Assembly (NCBI GenBank): GCA_000499405.2
Contig: HG738137.1
Location: 13,137,661-13,201,660 of the forward strand
DNA from: Onchocerca volvulus
Taxonomy: Eukaryota; Nematoda; Chromadorea; Rhabditida; Onchocercidae
DNA: 64,000 nt
Direction of reading: 5' to 3'
Shown piece after piece: positions 23,301 to 36,400 of this stretch (positions are counted from its first letter, which is position 1; every line of letters starts with the position of its first letter). The translations under genes were made by a program, and so were the position numbers. The notes below the pieces were generated by a model. It worked only from the letters and a program-made list of their open reading frames with translations, was not told where the DNA came from and did no database searches.

Positions 23301-25156
23301 TGTATGTAACTTTCAAAAATTTGTCAATTTTACAACATTTGCATGTAAAATTTAATCATTTCTGACTACTTGATTTGGCTGATAAATTATCGAATTTTTG
23401 TTAAAAGCAAAAGTTGCGGAAAATTTGTTGCATGATAAATGATATACAAAATTCAATTTCTGAATAAAGATATCATACTTCTTTTGTTTTTCCATGTTTT
23501 TTAGTCAGTAATGAAGTATGCTTATTAAAAGTAGTCATCAGAAAGATATGATAAAGGAATGAAAAAATCCATAAAAATTCGAAATCTTTTTTCCAGACTT
23601 CGTTCTTTAAATGATTTATCAAATTTAGCGGAACATTCAGATGTGTATTTAACATTTAATATTTTTCTTAATTTTTTCACGCTCTTAATTACCATGGTTT
23701 GATTAAAAATATGGACTAACATGTGTGTATTGACATCTACTACTTTCCGGACATTGGCTATCACATCGAAACTTATCTGTCGTCCATCTCTAATTACTTC
23801 ACCACCGGTAATCGCTTCTCCGGGGCCTACATTTGTTAAGCCTACTTCTTGCGAAAAACGTAATCCAGAAAATGTACAGCATTGCAGAATTAATCTGAAA
23901 CAAGAAAAAAAAATGAATTGATTTAATTTCGATACGACAAACAATGAATTTACATACCAAAAATTTCCACCCAATTTGGTCTTTCTATCACTAAATCAAT
24001 ATGATTGTACGAATCAACATGATTGTTTTTTTGTATATTTCGTTATCAGGAGACAAATATCCGATTTTTTTTTTGATTAATTTGATAATCAATTAAAGAA
24101 ATTTTTTTTAGGTTAAATTCTCACGGTTGTCTTGGATGATCAATATATTCGATGCCTCCAACCCATTGATCTTTTCGTGGACATGATAGATCGGAAAACT
24201 CACCAGAACAATTCTGCAAAATTCATTTCAACTAAAGTATTGTTTCAATTTAAAGTGAAAAAAAAAAAAGAAATTTTAAACAAAATATGTATCTTCCATC
24301 TATTTTTTTTTGTCCAATGATTAAATTTTGACTATATGTATAAATAATTCTTCTGATATAATGAAATGTTTCAGGATTAATCATGCATTTAAAGCTTGCA
24401 ACGAAATTTTAGAGTAATTATTTCCATAATTTTACATAACTATAACATAAAATTATTCGATTTATTTAAACACCAAATTTTGGAATAATTCATTCGCAAT
24501 ATGTCATGAACATAAAACATAATAGGAGGAAATATTTTCGAATATTACAAGTAACTATAATTTGATCAATTAATGCAGAAAATTTATGAAAGATTTAAAT
24601 AAATATGTATAATCAATTTATAAGATTGCAGAGAAGATTTTGGATTTCGAATTTTGCAAACTTCCAGATAACTAAAGTTCAAGTTTCATTTTTTCTTTTT
24701 TTTTTTAAATTTAATAAAATTTCAAAAACATACAGCGATAAGTTTATTGCCATAAGGATCACCAAATGCTTTGTTTGCCTTATCATCCGTACGCATGAAT
24801 CCGTCAGCTTGTCCATTTGCATTTATCAAAAAATTGCTATCATCTTTTTCTCCTTTTAAACTTGCAACACAAGTTGGTTGTGCACAGCCAAGTATCGGTG
24901 CTCCTAAATAATTTTAAAAATTGATCAATAAATATCAAATACAACAAAAAAAAAAATTTAATTAATTATCAATAAATATCAAATGAATGTTATTAGTTTG
25001 ATCATTTCATAATTTTTATTCTTCAAAATTAAAAATTTCTATCAAACCTGAAGGAAGAACTTCAAAACTAAACGGTACACCGCTTGAACCACAAAATGAT
25101 GCAAACGTTCGTTGTACTAAGATTGAAATGAATATTAGACGGAATTGCTTTTTCAT
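20338..25156 (-). CDS. Warthog-type hedgehog-related secreted protein with Gln-rich repeats
   Basis: Exons in coding order: 25156-25048, 24903-24734, 24213-24125, 23894-23721, 23174-23107, 22489-22321, 22087-20826, 20615-20338. All junctions are in phase and give about 772 residues. Residues 1-20 are a signal peptide ([14 protein letters not shown]); an in-frame ATG at 25177 is an alternative start. Residues about 20-205 are a Wart domain, with [76 protein letters not shown] and [16 protein letters not shown]. Wart proteins are nematode hedgehog-related secreted proteins linked to cuticle and epidermis. A Lys/Glu-rich linker, nine 15-residue [10 protein letters not shown] units, a four-Cys patch ([15 protein letters not shown]), a Pro-rich stretch and a C-terminal region ([13 protein letters not shown]) follow. 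No Hog/Hint autoprocessing domain is visible, as in some C. elegans WRT proteins. Confidence 0.88.
20616..20825 (-). other. Stop-free, in-frame intron of the Warthog gene
   Basis: The last intron is 210 nt, a multiple of three, and has no stop in the reading frame. If retained it would add 70 residues including a strongly hydrophobic [11 protein letters not shown] stretch. Its donor (GTAATA) and acceptor (TTTTAG) are normal and the flanking exons join in phase, so splicing is the expected outcome. Confidence 0.6.
21373..21786 (-). repeat. 45-bp coding tandem array (15-residue Gln-rich units)
   Basis: Nine full units and a partial one follow the pattern [15 protein letters not shown]. The later units alternate between a GQPQLRS type and a SQLQIRPLN type, so two successive 30-residue (90-bp) pairs are almost the same, a sign of higher-order duplication. 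Drift and unit loss at the downstream end ([15 protein letters not shown]) fit unequal exchange in the array centre. Confidence 0.85.
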
Positions 25157-25713
25157 CCTGCATTCAGGTAACTGCATTTATTAATATTTTAAATTTTATA
25201 AATCTTTTTTTAATCGAGCGATCCTCGTTTTGATATTATTTTACTTTTTAGTTTTGAGTTTTAAAATATAAAAAAAAAAGAAAAAAAAGAAGATCATTCG
25301 CGTTGTTGTACAAAAACAAAGGAGTTACTAAAATACCAACGAAATTTTTGAAAATTTTATTCAAATTTCGCAGCTACATTAGTTTTAAAAGAAAGGCTTT
25401 GAAAGAAAATTGAAATTGAGGGCACCTACAGATTGGTCGACTCTGCAAAACTATGGACCAAATTTGCGATAATTGAGAAATACTAATGGTCATTTTCAAA
25501 ATTCATTTAAAATTGTTGGATAAAATGAAGAAATGCTTGAGAAAAATTTGTAGAATTAAAAAAAAAATGAATTTAATTTCCTTTTACTTGATTTGCTGAA
25601 ATTTATCAGTTTGTAAAACGAAAGAATGGATTATAAATATCTGAGCGGCTACAAAAAAGAGATCCAAAAAAAATTACTGATACTTAATTTTTATATTTAA
25701 AATTGAACAAAAG

Positions 25714-25714
<1 letters not shown>

Positions 25715-25775
<61 letters not shown>
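25715..25775. repeat. (TG)n microsatellite
   Basis: An uninterrupted TG dinucleotide run of about 61 bp, likely length-polymorphic. Confidence 0.95.
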
Positions 25776-25776
<1 letters not shown>

Positions 25777-27582
25777 ACAATAATAAACAATGAAGTCTTC
25801 TACTTAACTATATGATAATAATTTTTTGATTACATATTATAATTTTATTTAACTTAATTTTATAATCACAAAAGGATTGCTTATTTGATTATGACTCAAT
25901 CGTCAAGACTTATACAATGCTTCATGATCCGATCTTATATTAAAATATGATAACTAAGTTTAAAAATAAAAAAGCACAGAAAAAGAAAAATTTTATCATT
26001 CAGCAATTGAGAAAAACTTTTTATAAAAAATTTTTCCCAATTTTACCAGAAAAATTGTCTTCAATAGATAATTACTATCCTTTTTAAACAATTTCCATAA
26101 AATTTCGTGAAACTGAACCGTATATAATCAAAACTTACATCACTGAAGCTATTTTGAGAAAAAAAAAATTAATTTTTAATTTCAAACAAAGCTGGAATCA
26201 ATTTCTCATTTTTCATTTTTTTTTTAATTTTTTTTTTAGGGAAAAAGAAAACAATTTGATTTCTTTTACAAACCTAAGAAACATGTTTGGTTTGATGTTA
26301 AAAAATTTAACAAGAAAACATGAAAAGGAATAATCTTTAGATGAATTTAAATTAAGTTTTTTGTGCATAATGATTTTGATGAATTTTCAATTGTTTCAAT
26401 TTGTTCTGTATGATTGCGTGAAAGAATTTTTCGTTTATTAAATTCTAGCAATGAAATATTCGCCGTAAAATATTCGATAAATTATTTTTCGTAAATTAGT
26501 GACAAGATAAGATATTCAATAAATTTACTATGAATTCATGCAGGACTTTTCCAGACAATTTAATGGATCAAATATCATCAGAATTTTTCATATTTAATCA
26601 AATTTAGTTTTATGTTTAGTATTTTTAAATTCTTTTTGCATAAAGAACTTACTAAAATTTTACAATATTCATTGAAAATTTTCAAATTTGTTCAATACTG
26701 ACTGGGTAAATCAGTTAAATATAAATATAAATCAATATGATAATCTTTCAAATAAACCTTTACGGTAATAATAATAATTCAGCTGAATCAAGCACACAAC
26801 ATATCTCATTCATTCAATTTAAATTATAAAAAATTTATTTAACCCTTTTTTCTTGCTTAATTGTTTAAAACTAAATAAAATTATAAGAATCAATCAATAT
26901 AATAAATTAGTTGTAGTATCAAATATGAATTTCAATGAATACGAAAGAATTTGTCTAATCGTTTTTCTCATTTCTTTTTTTTTTTGAGCAATTACCAAAA
27001 ATAAAAAAAAAAAAAAAAAAAAAAGAAGGAAATTGTATGAAGCAATCAAAATAATGTATTAGTTATGAAATTAGCAAGTAAAATGAATTAGATCAAAAAA
27101 AAATTAAATGAAAAAAAAAAAAAAACGAATTTTTCATTGAGAAAGGATTGGATGATAAAAGAGAAACTGAATATGTATAAACAGTGAAATGTATTCATCA
27201 CAAAATCATTCTTGCCAATAATTAGGGAAAACCTGTATCCGTTCGTTGGAGACATTGGAATGATAAGGTTTGGATAAAATTTTAAATGATATTGATACGA
27301 TTTGAATGAGAAAATTCTGATTTTGTCAAACGAAATGTCATTACTGACGATATCCGTGTTTTTCGCTCAAAGTTTCTTTAAATGTCTTCTTGTTTCCTTT
27401 TCATCAAATAAATTTAGTACGACAAGCAAACAGTGGTAGCGTTGCGTTGATGTGAGCAAAACGAATGATAAAATGCAATCCATTTGAATTTCTTTTCAAA
27501 TTTCATTTCATTTTCTTGAAATACTTTATTTGATGAAAATGAAATTTATTTTAACAGACGTGCAATAAATTCCCATTTTGAC

Positions 27583-27648
27583 CTCTATTTAATTTTCAGA
27601 TCGTGGTCAAATGAATGGACACGATCTCATTATTGACGTCAAATAGAG
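27583..27648. repeat. Nested inverted repeat
   Basis: An outer pair CTCTATTT/AAATAGAG encloses an inner pair AGATCGTG/CACGATCT with 7- and 13-nt spacers and a 14-nt loop. The element also contains TTTTCAG and TGACGTCA-like strings. It could form a two-tier stem-loop. Confidence 0.4.
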
Positions 27649-30456
27649 CCATTTCTGTTCGTTTATTTCACAAAAATTTTTGAAAATGATTTCAAAATTC
27701 CTCCCTTTCTCAATTAGTACAATTAAAATATAATTTTTGCTTATGTTGTATTTTTTTTTATTTATTTTAAACTTGAAGTAGAATCAATTTAGTAAAACTT
27801 AATGTAAAATTAAAACCGATTCAAAGTATATCGATTACAAAACCGATTTTTGTTTTATTTTTACTAATTTTGTTTATTTATATTTCCAGATCAAATGCAG
27901 AACATTTTCATATGTTTTATCAAAATATGATACATCCGTACAATTTATAAACACATTTAAAAATTGTACATTTCGTTCATTTTTACACGAATTTTTTAAT
28001 TAAAAATAATTTTTAATATAATTAATGAAATGTAATTTAGTGAAAAAAATGAAAAGTAAAAAATTAACAATAAATGCAGCTTTTTTACAAGTATTTATCG
28101 GAATAATTTTCGAATAATTTGAATTTTTCTCATTCTTTCCCATCGAAAACTTTTTTGATTAAAGTTTTCTATTCAATATCCTAATTTAGCATCAGTTCTC
28201 TACCGATTAGAAAATAAACAATTCAATCTATTAAATCGATTAGAAATCAATAATATGTTATCGGTTCTTAAAAAAGTAATTGAATTTGATTTTTATCTTT
28301 TTCAGAAGAATTTCGTTTCTTGTAAGGGTCAGTAAGGTTTTTAAGATCATAAATAATATATCGTCTGGAACTGTAACATCGTAAAATTTGAATCGAGTAT
28401 TAGGATTGTTGTTCATCGAACGACATTTGTTACGAATGATAATTTTTGGCAATTTGAAAACCTCGCATTCCAAGATTTAATAAAATCAGAATGAATTTTT
28501 TTTTCGCAATAATTTTAAAGACATACTGGTCGATTTTTGAATATAGTAATTTATTATTGCATAAAATTAAAAATTTTATTCACTATTTACTCATCTGCTG
28601 TCATATTTGAATCAGAAATAATCAACTGATTCGAAATTACAATATTTCATAGACAAACAAACTTTGCAAGGAATTTAAACAATCCTAATCGTACTTTGCA
28701 AGAAATTTGAATAAACTTAATTGTAGTTAATGATACTGTGAAATGCAACACAATTGGGTGGTACTGAAATTTAGGAATTTCGCTAGAAAATTTTAATAAA
28801 AAAAAAGGAGAATAAATTAAAAAAAAAAAAAAAAAAACTGAAGCATTTAGATATCGAACAAACGCGAAACAGAAATGACTAAAGTTTCAAAAAAAAAATT
28901 CAAAATTAAAAAAAAAAAGAAATACAATTTTAATTAAAATTTTACAATTTTTACAATTTTTACACTTACAATTTTAATCAAACACCATACATGATTCTGA
29001 TTTCTTAATTTCAAAAATGCAAAAAAAAAGAAATAAAAGTGAATGAAATATGTGCAAATTACTAAATGCATGAACGAAAATGTACATCAGTATGAATTAA
29101 TTTGAACTGAATAAAATGCAGGTTACATCAAGGAATGATGACGTAGTAAGTTTTAAATGATTCTATTATAAAAATAAACTATAAATGTGTGTGCCATGTT
29201 TCCAATCAACCTAATTTCCCTGAACCTAATTAATTTTGTAATAGAATATCAAAAATGATTAAGCACCCAATAATGACAAAATTAATTATAAAATTCAATT
29301 TCTAAAATCGAAAACTAACAGTAATAATGACACTATTACACAATATAATACCGTAATACTTGATGCTTAAAAAAAATTAATTCCCTTAACTATTATTTAA
29401 ACTAGGTTTCGTCTTTCTTTTTTTGTGGTAACACATTCCAATGTATAATATTTCTTTTAAATTTTGAATTTTAATCTTTAATTTCAAGTAAAATGTGAAT
29501 ATTGTTGCAGTGAAATAATTAATTCCAGGAAAAGGCATAAAATTATTTTAGCAAAAATTATTTATGACATAAATATTGTGTTATTCAATAATTCAAAAAT
29601 TTAATGCAAAATTAAAAAATTACTTACATGCAAATGATGAAATTCATTGAAAAATGCAACAACTCACGTAGTAAACATAATTATGGTAAACATAACTATA
29701 ATAAAATTAAATAATTAATATATAAAATATAATACAACAGGATTTCCACAAGCGTAACAATTTAGTGACAAATTCATTTTTGTCAATAAAATTTTTAAAG
29801 ATTGACTGGAATTATCGAACCAATTAATATCTTATGTACAATATGTGTATTGATAAATTTGATTATCAAACTTTTAATTCTTAATTAAAAAATTTTTTAA
29901 AATCATTTTATAATGTATACAATGCATCGATAGTAATTTAAATGACAAATTTTATTACTCTAAAATAATCAATACATTTACATTGGAAATAACAAATATT
30001 CCAAGATTTCGCATATTAAAATTTAAACTTGATGACCTGAGAAGAGAACTTATTGATTGATTACAAATTTTTTTTTACCATTACAATCTAACAAAAGTAG
30101 GCGAATCATTCGAGAAACTTTAAATGAAAGAAATGTTCTTTGCCTGTATGTCGTACCAAATTATTGATTGATCGGTTATCAATTGATCAATTCCTCATGT
30201 AGGAAAAATAGGATATTAACCTTTTTTTTTTTGTTCTTTTTTTTTCTCCGTCATCAATAATATTCTTGTCAGATGAAAAGTTGTTATTTGTAAAAATTTC
30301 TGAAGATGGTTGGCAATTTTTCATTATTATTAAGAAAATACTCAATCAAACTAATCCTGGAAGATTAATGAAGATATGCTGTTGAGTGTTTTATGATCAA
30401 TTAATGAAACATTGTCATGATTGTCATTCACGATAATAGTGTCAACTGAAATAATA

Positions 30457-33400
30457 TCATTTCCATGTCAAAAATTCGTTGATTGATTTTTGTCGGGAAG
30501 ATGAATTTTTAACTTCTGTTGATAAAAACTGTGATACTTTATCAGTATTGTTTGTAGCATTAGCAATATTATTATTATTATTTACTCTTGTGATACTTAA
30601 TGATTCTTCATTTGTACTGTTACCAGCAGTAGTTACGTCTGTTTCAGATTGTGAATCTGAATCCTTCGTAAATGTTTGATGGACAATTTTTCTGTGATTC
30701 CTGTTGATTTCTTCAACTTCAGGAATTGGTGTCGTAGAAATATGCTTCAAAGATAAAATTTTCCTTTGATTTTCAGCATTTGCTCTTGCGATGGCGACTT
30801 CATGTATTGCAGATATCTGAGTACTGGAACTTTCATCCCGTATTCCGGCAGTGAAGTCAAATTTTGTCGCATTTATTATTTGTGATACTGTAACATCTGT
30901 TTTACTCTTATCTGCGGTACTTTCCTGATTATCTGAAATTGCATCATCAGTTTTTATCTTGAATTCTGCAAAATCTTGTGATAACATAGAAATTTGTGTC
31001 TTATCAAGCGGGCTAATTGGTATTGCACCTTTTGTCAAAATTAGTAATGAAGCGTTATCTTTAGAAGATATGATGCGATGACGATCTTCAGTGTTTCGAT
31101 CCCGATTATTGACAATATTGGTTTGCTTATTAAAAATTGGCTCAGCTTCTATTTTTGGTTGAAAATTCATTTCATGCATATTTGTCAGTGCCAAATTTGC
31201 CAAGTTAAATTTGTACTCCAATGTTGTATCATCTGTAACTGATAAGAAATTATCATGATCTGAATAAAAATCATTGTTTGTTTCATTTGCATCATCCAGG
31301 ACAGTAGCTTGGTTATCAACATTGAAATCAATTTTTGATAAATCCTCTTCATTGTCTTCCGGATAATTTACTTCATCCATAAGTAGATAATTGTAATCTT
31401 TGTTTGTTCGATTGATAGCTCTTAAAAATTTAGGATCAAATAATGATGATGGTATTGTAATGTTAAAAACAGCCATTGGTATTCCGGTTGAAGCTGTAGT
31501 TTTGGCTTCAAAATCCATAAATGTTGTAATATTTTCAATTTCTTTTACTGCCTCAATTGCATTTTCCGGTTTAATCATAGAAGTTTCAGCAAATTTAATG
31601 AAATTTTCCAAATTTAAATTCGAACTTTCGGTTGATTGATCGAATGAATCAGAAATTTCGTGATTAAGAAGTGTTTGTGATTTAATTGTGAAACTATCGC
31701 CAGTAATGATTTCATCAATTGTACTTGAAGTGATTAGAGTTGCAGATGGCATATTCGATGATCCGCTATCATTGATCAGTCTTTGATTTGTATCTGAGAT
31801 TAATCCAACAACATCAATGGTATCATCTGATGACATCGTTGCTGGAAATGTTGATAATTCAGAATCTTCAAAAATGTCTGTTGTCTGTGATGTATCTATT
31901 AACCAAGGTTCACCTGTTGTCATCAACAATTCTTTATCACTTGTAGATAAAGAAGTTCCAGTTAATGTTCCTGATAAATCGGGAGAGCTTTTTGTTAAGA
32001 TTGCTAATAAATCGGTAGCAAAAAATGAATTGCTTTTTTCTAAGGCAAACTGTCCTATGTTTTCATTACTAGTGGTAGAAACTATGTCGTTTTGAAGTGT
32101 TTCTAAAATATCAGGATTCATCGTTGTTTTTGAACTTCTGGCATCCGATAAATCCTTCGAAATAATCTCAGATACTTCAAAAGTTGATGTTTCATCATCC
32201 ATTGGTGTTACGCTGCTTTCAGTCTCTGTTAAATTCAAAATATGCGATGAACGATGATTAGTTTTAATTTTTTTGTTCGAGTAATTGTCGCTTCTGGAGG
32301 TTGAGATTCTTTGCATTGATTCAGAAATTGTGTTTGCTTTCAATTCCGTTTCATTTTCTTTTGTTTCAACAATTTCTTCGTCATTTGTTTGAGCAAATGA
32401 CGAATCCAATTCGTCGTTTTTTTTCATCGATCCGTTATTCTTAGAGAGAAGCAAAGTAAGATTTTTCCGGAAATTGATAAGGTTATCAAGATTTGTTGAG
32501 GTAGTTGTAGGAATTAAATCCTCTAAGGAATAGGCAAAATCATCGATATCTAATTCTGGAATGATACTTGATTGTTCGGAATTCGTTAACTGTTTATGTT
32601 TTGCCATCTTTTTCTCCGGAAAATCCGTTGTACTTGAAACGTTTTTATCCAATTCCCATGACATTACCGCTTCAGCGTCAACTGTCGTCTCATCATCTAT
32701 CATTGATGTAATTATCATTGTGCTACTTACATTATTAGACAACTTATCCAATATTTCGCTGATTTTTGATTCTTGCACTGTATCATTTGTATGAAATTTA
32801 GGTGACACTGTGATGTGCACCGCAAAAGAATCTGTATTGGTGACGTTTTCTTGTGATCTTGATTTTCCGCTCAGCATATCATGTTTTCCTTCAGAATGCT
32901 CACTACTTCTGATGCCTACTATTTCATCATCAATTTGATCTGTTGGAGGAGGATTAAGTTGTGTCGATGTATTCATTGATTTGTGCATTTTTTTAATACT
33001 CTTATCATCCACTTTTTCAAAACTATCATTTTTTCCGATCCATTGAAATGGTAAAATGGATGTTGCTTCTGTGCTGACATGATCACGATCATACAGAATA
33101 TCACTATCATCATTATCATTTCCGGTCGGCAATCTGATAAACATATTCTTCCTTTCAATGATGAAATCCTCTTTCTCATTTCGTAATTCCATTCTTTGAT
33201 TTGAATTAATACGTGAATCATTATTATCAAATGATGTTTGCGTAATATCTTTAATCGATGATGACTCATCGTCAATTCTGAAAAAAAAAAAATCTTTAAT
33301 AATCAATATAAAAATTTAGATATCTAACAAATCATCAAAACATTACCGTAAAATCTCATTGGTATTTCATACTGTTTGAAGAAGATCTTATGATAGCTAA

Positions 33401-36400
33401 AACGATCCAGTAACTTACGCTTCATTAGATTTTGCAGTGGATGAAGTAGAAGAAATTTTAGTTGCTTGTTTTTTCGCTCCTAAAACATCGCAAATTTTTA
33501 CAGGAATAATGATTCTATCTCTCAGTATCTATATCAAAAAAAGAAAGAAAAAAGAAAAAATTCAACTCTTTTTTGATTAAATTAACTTTCCGTCAATGTG
33601 TTACTGCGATCATCACGTAATATAAAGTAATAATTCAGCAAAAATTCATGAATATGATTCCAAATAAAATATCCTATGTTTTGCATTATCATTATTTAAT
33701 AAAATATTTTATGTTATAACTCCTTTAACAAATAAAAAAGTATACAATAATTAATGATATGAATGGCAAAAATCAATTAACTAATCTACCTGTATCATGA
33801 TGAAATATGGTAGTTGATTCAACAGATTCTTCCGATGGTGTCTTTTGAATATCAATTATATTGCTTTTCTACGAAACAAAAAAAAAAAATTAATCAATGA
33901 AAAATCAGTTATTAGTTTGTTTTTTCAACTTTTTCAAAACTTTTATTTCGAATTTAATTTTTAACTTTCTGTTAAAATAAAATTAAAACAGTATTTACTT
34001 CTTCTCCCTCTTTTTCATCGGTAATTGACATTAAAGTAATCTTTCCGGTAATAGATGGCATAATGAATTGTGATGAATCAGCTGTAACTGCATTTAATTC
34101 ATCGTCATTTTTATAGTAAGAAACTGAAAAAAAAAAAAAGTTCGGAAAAAGTTTTTCTTTCTTTTTTTTCTTTGTTGATTCATAAAAAATAAATGATTAT
34201 TTACTTAAATAACTTTATTTTATTCTGATATGAAAATGTAAATGATCGTTAAGCCATCAGTGATTTATTATTAACGCAATCAATTAAAAATTAGAAATGT
34301 AATTAAGTAAAATTTGAAAAAAAAAACAATGAAACATTTGTATAAGAATTTTAAAAAAAAAGAAATTTGTTACTTTTCTTACTAAATATTTGCATAATTT
34401 TTAATTAACCAATTTGAATATATCTGTAAATAACGAATAAATGCGAAAGTAAGACTTCCATCGAATTAGACGATCAACAATGCGATTGTTGAAAATATAA
34501 ATGAAGAAATCACCGTAACTAACTCAGTCTATCATTAATTAAATTAGCTATTTCAGAAGCACTTCTTCCATTACTGATAATACTATCATACATGAAGTAT
34601 TGAGCTGCATCAGCACCATCAATTAATACTGTTTCGGTTTTATTAATAAGTTTTGTTTCTTCCAAAACTTTACTTGAATCCTTCATATCCTTCTCGAACA
34701 TCGCATCATTTCTAGAAAAACAAAGATTCAGAAATGACAAAGCTCATGAAGATTTCAAGTGCAGTCATCAATATATCCTATTTTTTATTTTATCAATTTT
34801 TCAAACAAATCTTTGCGGAATACAACGTTGATTTCGTTGATTTAAAATTTGATTGATTCTACATTTAACTATTCACCTATTCAAATTCCATTTTTTTCTA
34901 TTTTTTTTTAAATTTTAAATTTAAAATCTTTTTTCGTTTTTTTTGTACCAATAATTTGTTTTTGTCTTAAACAAAAATTGATTTTTGATTTAATTTGATC
35001 AGTCATCCATTTTAAATTTTATGAAAATATAAATCATACTTATAGGAAGCACGATCGGCAACAAATAGAATATAAAGACTTGGTTTCTTTCCAAGACTAT
35101 AGTGATAATATTGCCAAATAGCACTGTAATTTGAAAAAAAAATTTGTATTTAATAAGTAATTTAAAAAAGTGTTATAAAAACGTGAGAAAAATGGAAATT
35201 AAATTTTACATTTTTCAAATAACATATTAAATATAACTATTCAAAAATATCATGATTTTTCAATTATGAATCTAAATATTCAATTTAAAATTATATTTTT
35301 TCATTACTTCTTTAAAAACTAGAAATTATGGTTGCTTCAAGGCAAATATTTCTAGCAATAAAAAGGAATAATTATGAAAAAAGAAAAACAGGTATTTCTG
35401 AATTGATCGAAAAATTGAATTAAATTAGCATAAGTAGACTACGGGAAATTCTTTCCTATATATAAAATCAGTAAATGTTTAGAAATCATTCCAAAAAAAA
35501 AAAAGACAAAAAACAAAAACACAAGCTAGATTTTAAGGAAATTGCATAAAAAAGTGTTGTGAAAAAAAAAAAAAAAAAAGAATGCAGAGTTTAAAGAGCG
35601 TTTTAAAAATGTAGGTAATTAGGGCGAGATGTTTTTAAAAATTTTCTAAAAATGAAAAAAAGAGAAAACGAAAAATCGACGAAGGATTATTTATGGCAGG
35701 TATGAAGTAATGATTTATTATTTTAGTTTATTAGATTAAATGTAATTCAAAGAAATTTTCCTTGTTAGCTAATTGAATTTTGCCTTTTCTTTCTTTTGTT
35801 GTTTTTGTTAAATTCATATTTCAGTCTAAAAAATAAGAAGTAAAATTGAAATTATATCAAAAATAGCTGCAAAATATGATAATAATGATAAATAGTGATA
35901 CGACAGATAATACTTTAAAGTAATGAACTGAAGTAAATATAAATTTGTATACATGGATTTTATTAAAAAGAATTGTGGATAATTGAATTTGAAAATGTTC
36001 ACTTATCATCTAATATATGTTTGAGATAACTAAACAAAATTAATTTTATCTTCTATTTCTTTCAACTCAAAGACATAAAAATCAGCTAAAAATAGAAGAA
36101 GAAAGATTGATTTATTTTGAAGTCTTATTTATTGATTTATTTAATTTCATTTGAAGCAAATAATCGCTAATAATAAGAGTTGCGAAATTTCGAAGATTTA
36201 TTTTTTTTTTTTTTGAAGAAAAAGGAAAGAGAAACAAAAGCGAACTCTGTTTGATTGGGATTTTCGGCGATGAAAGTTGCTTCTTGATCAATCTGATCAA
36301 TGTGTCGCATTGTGCATGCAGCATCGCAGAAATCACTAATTCTCGTCTTCTCGGGAATCGAATACGACTGGATCACAAATTGAGCATCACTACCGTAGTA

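Larger units (their letters stand above)
25178..30456. other. 5.3-kb non-coding interval
   Basis: This lies between the 5' end of the Warthog gene and the 3' end of the vWA-like gene, both on the - strand, so it should hold the Warthog promoter. I see no supported exon. It contains a (TG)30 microsatellite, long A/T tracts (for example about 27004-27024) and a nested inverted repeat at 27583-27648. A - strand open frame at 28258-28473 looks somewhat less random than its surroundings but lacks an acceptor. Confidence 0.5.

Noticed and set aside
23895..24000. Possible extra Warthog exon coding KTKLGGNFW
   Set aside because: Joining it to the next exon makes TGA at the junction; skipping it gives the conserved WVGGI..LQCC spacing of Wart domains.
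28258..28473. 71-codon - strand frame with a less random look
   Set aside because: It opens with TTG, has no AG acceptor at a fitting place and no recognisable motif or partner exon.
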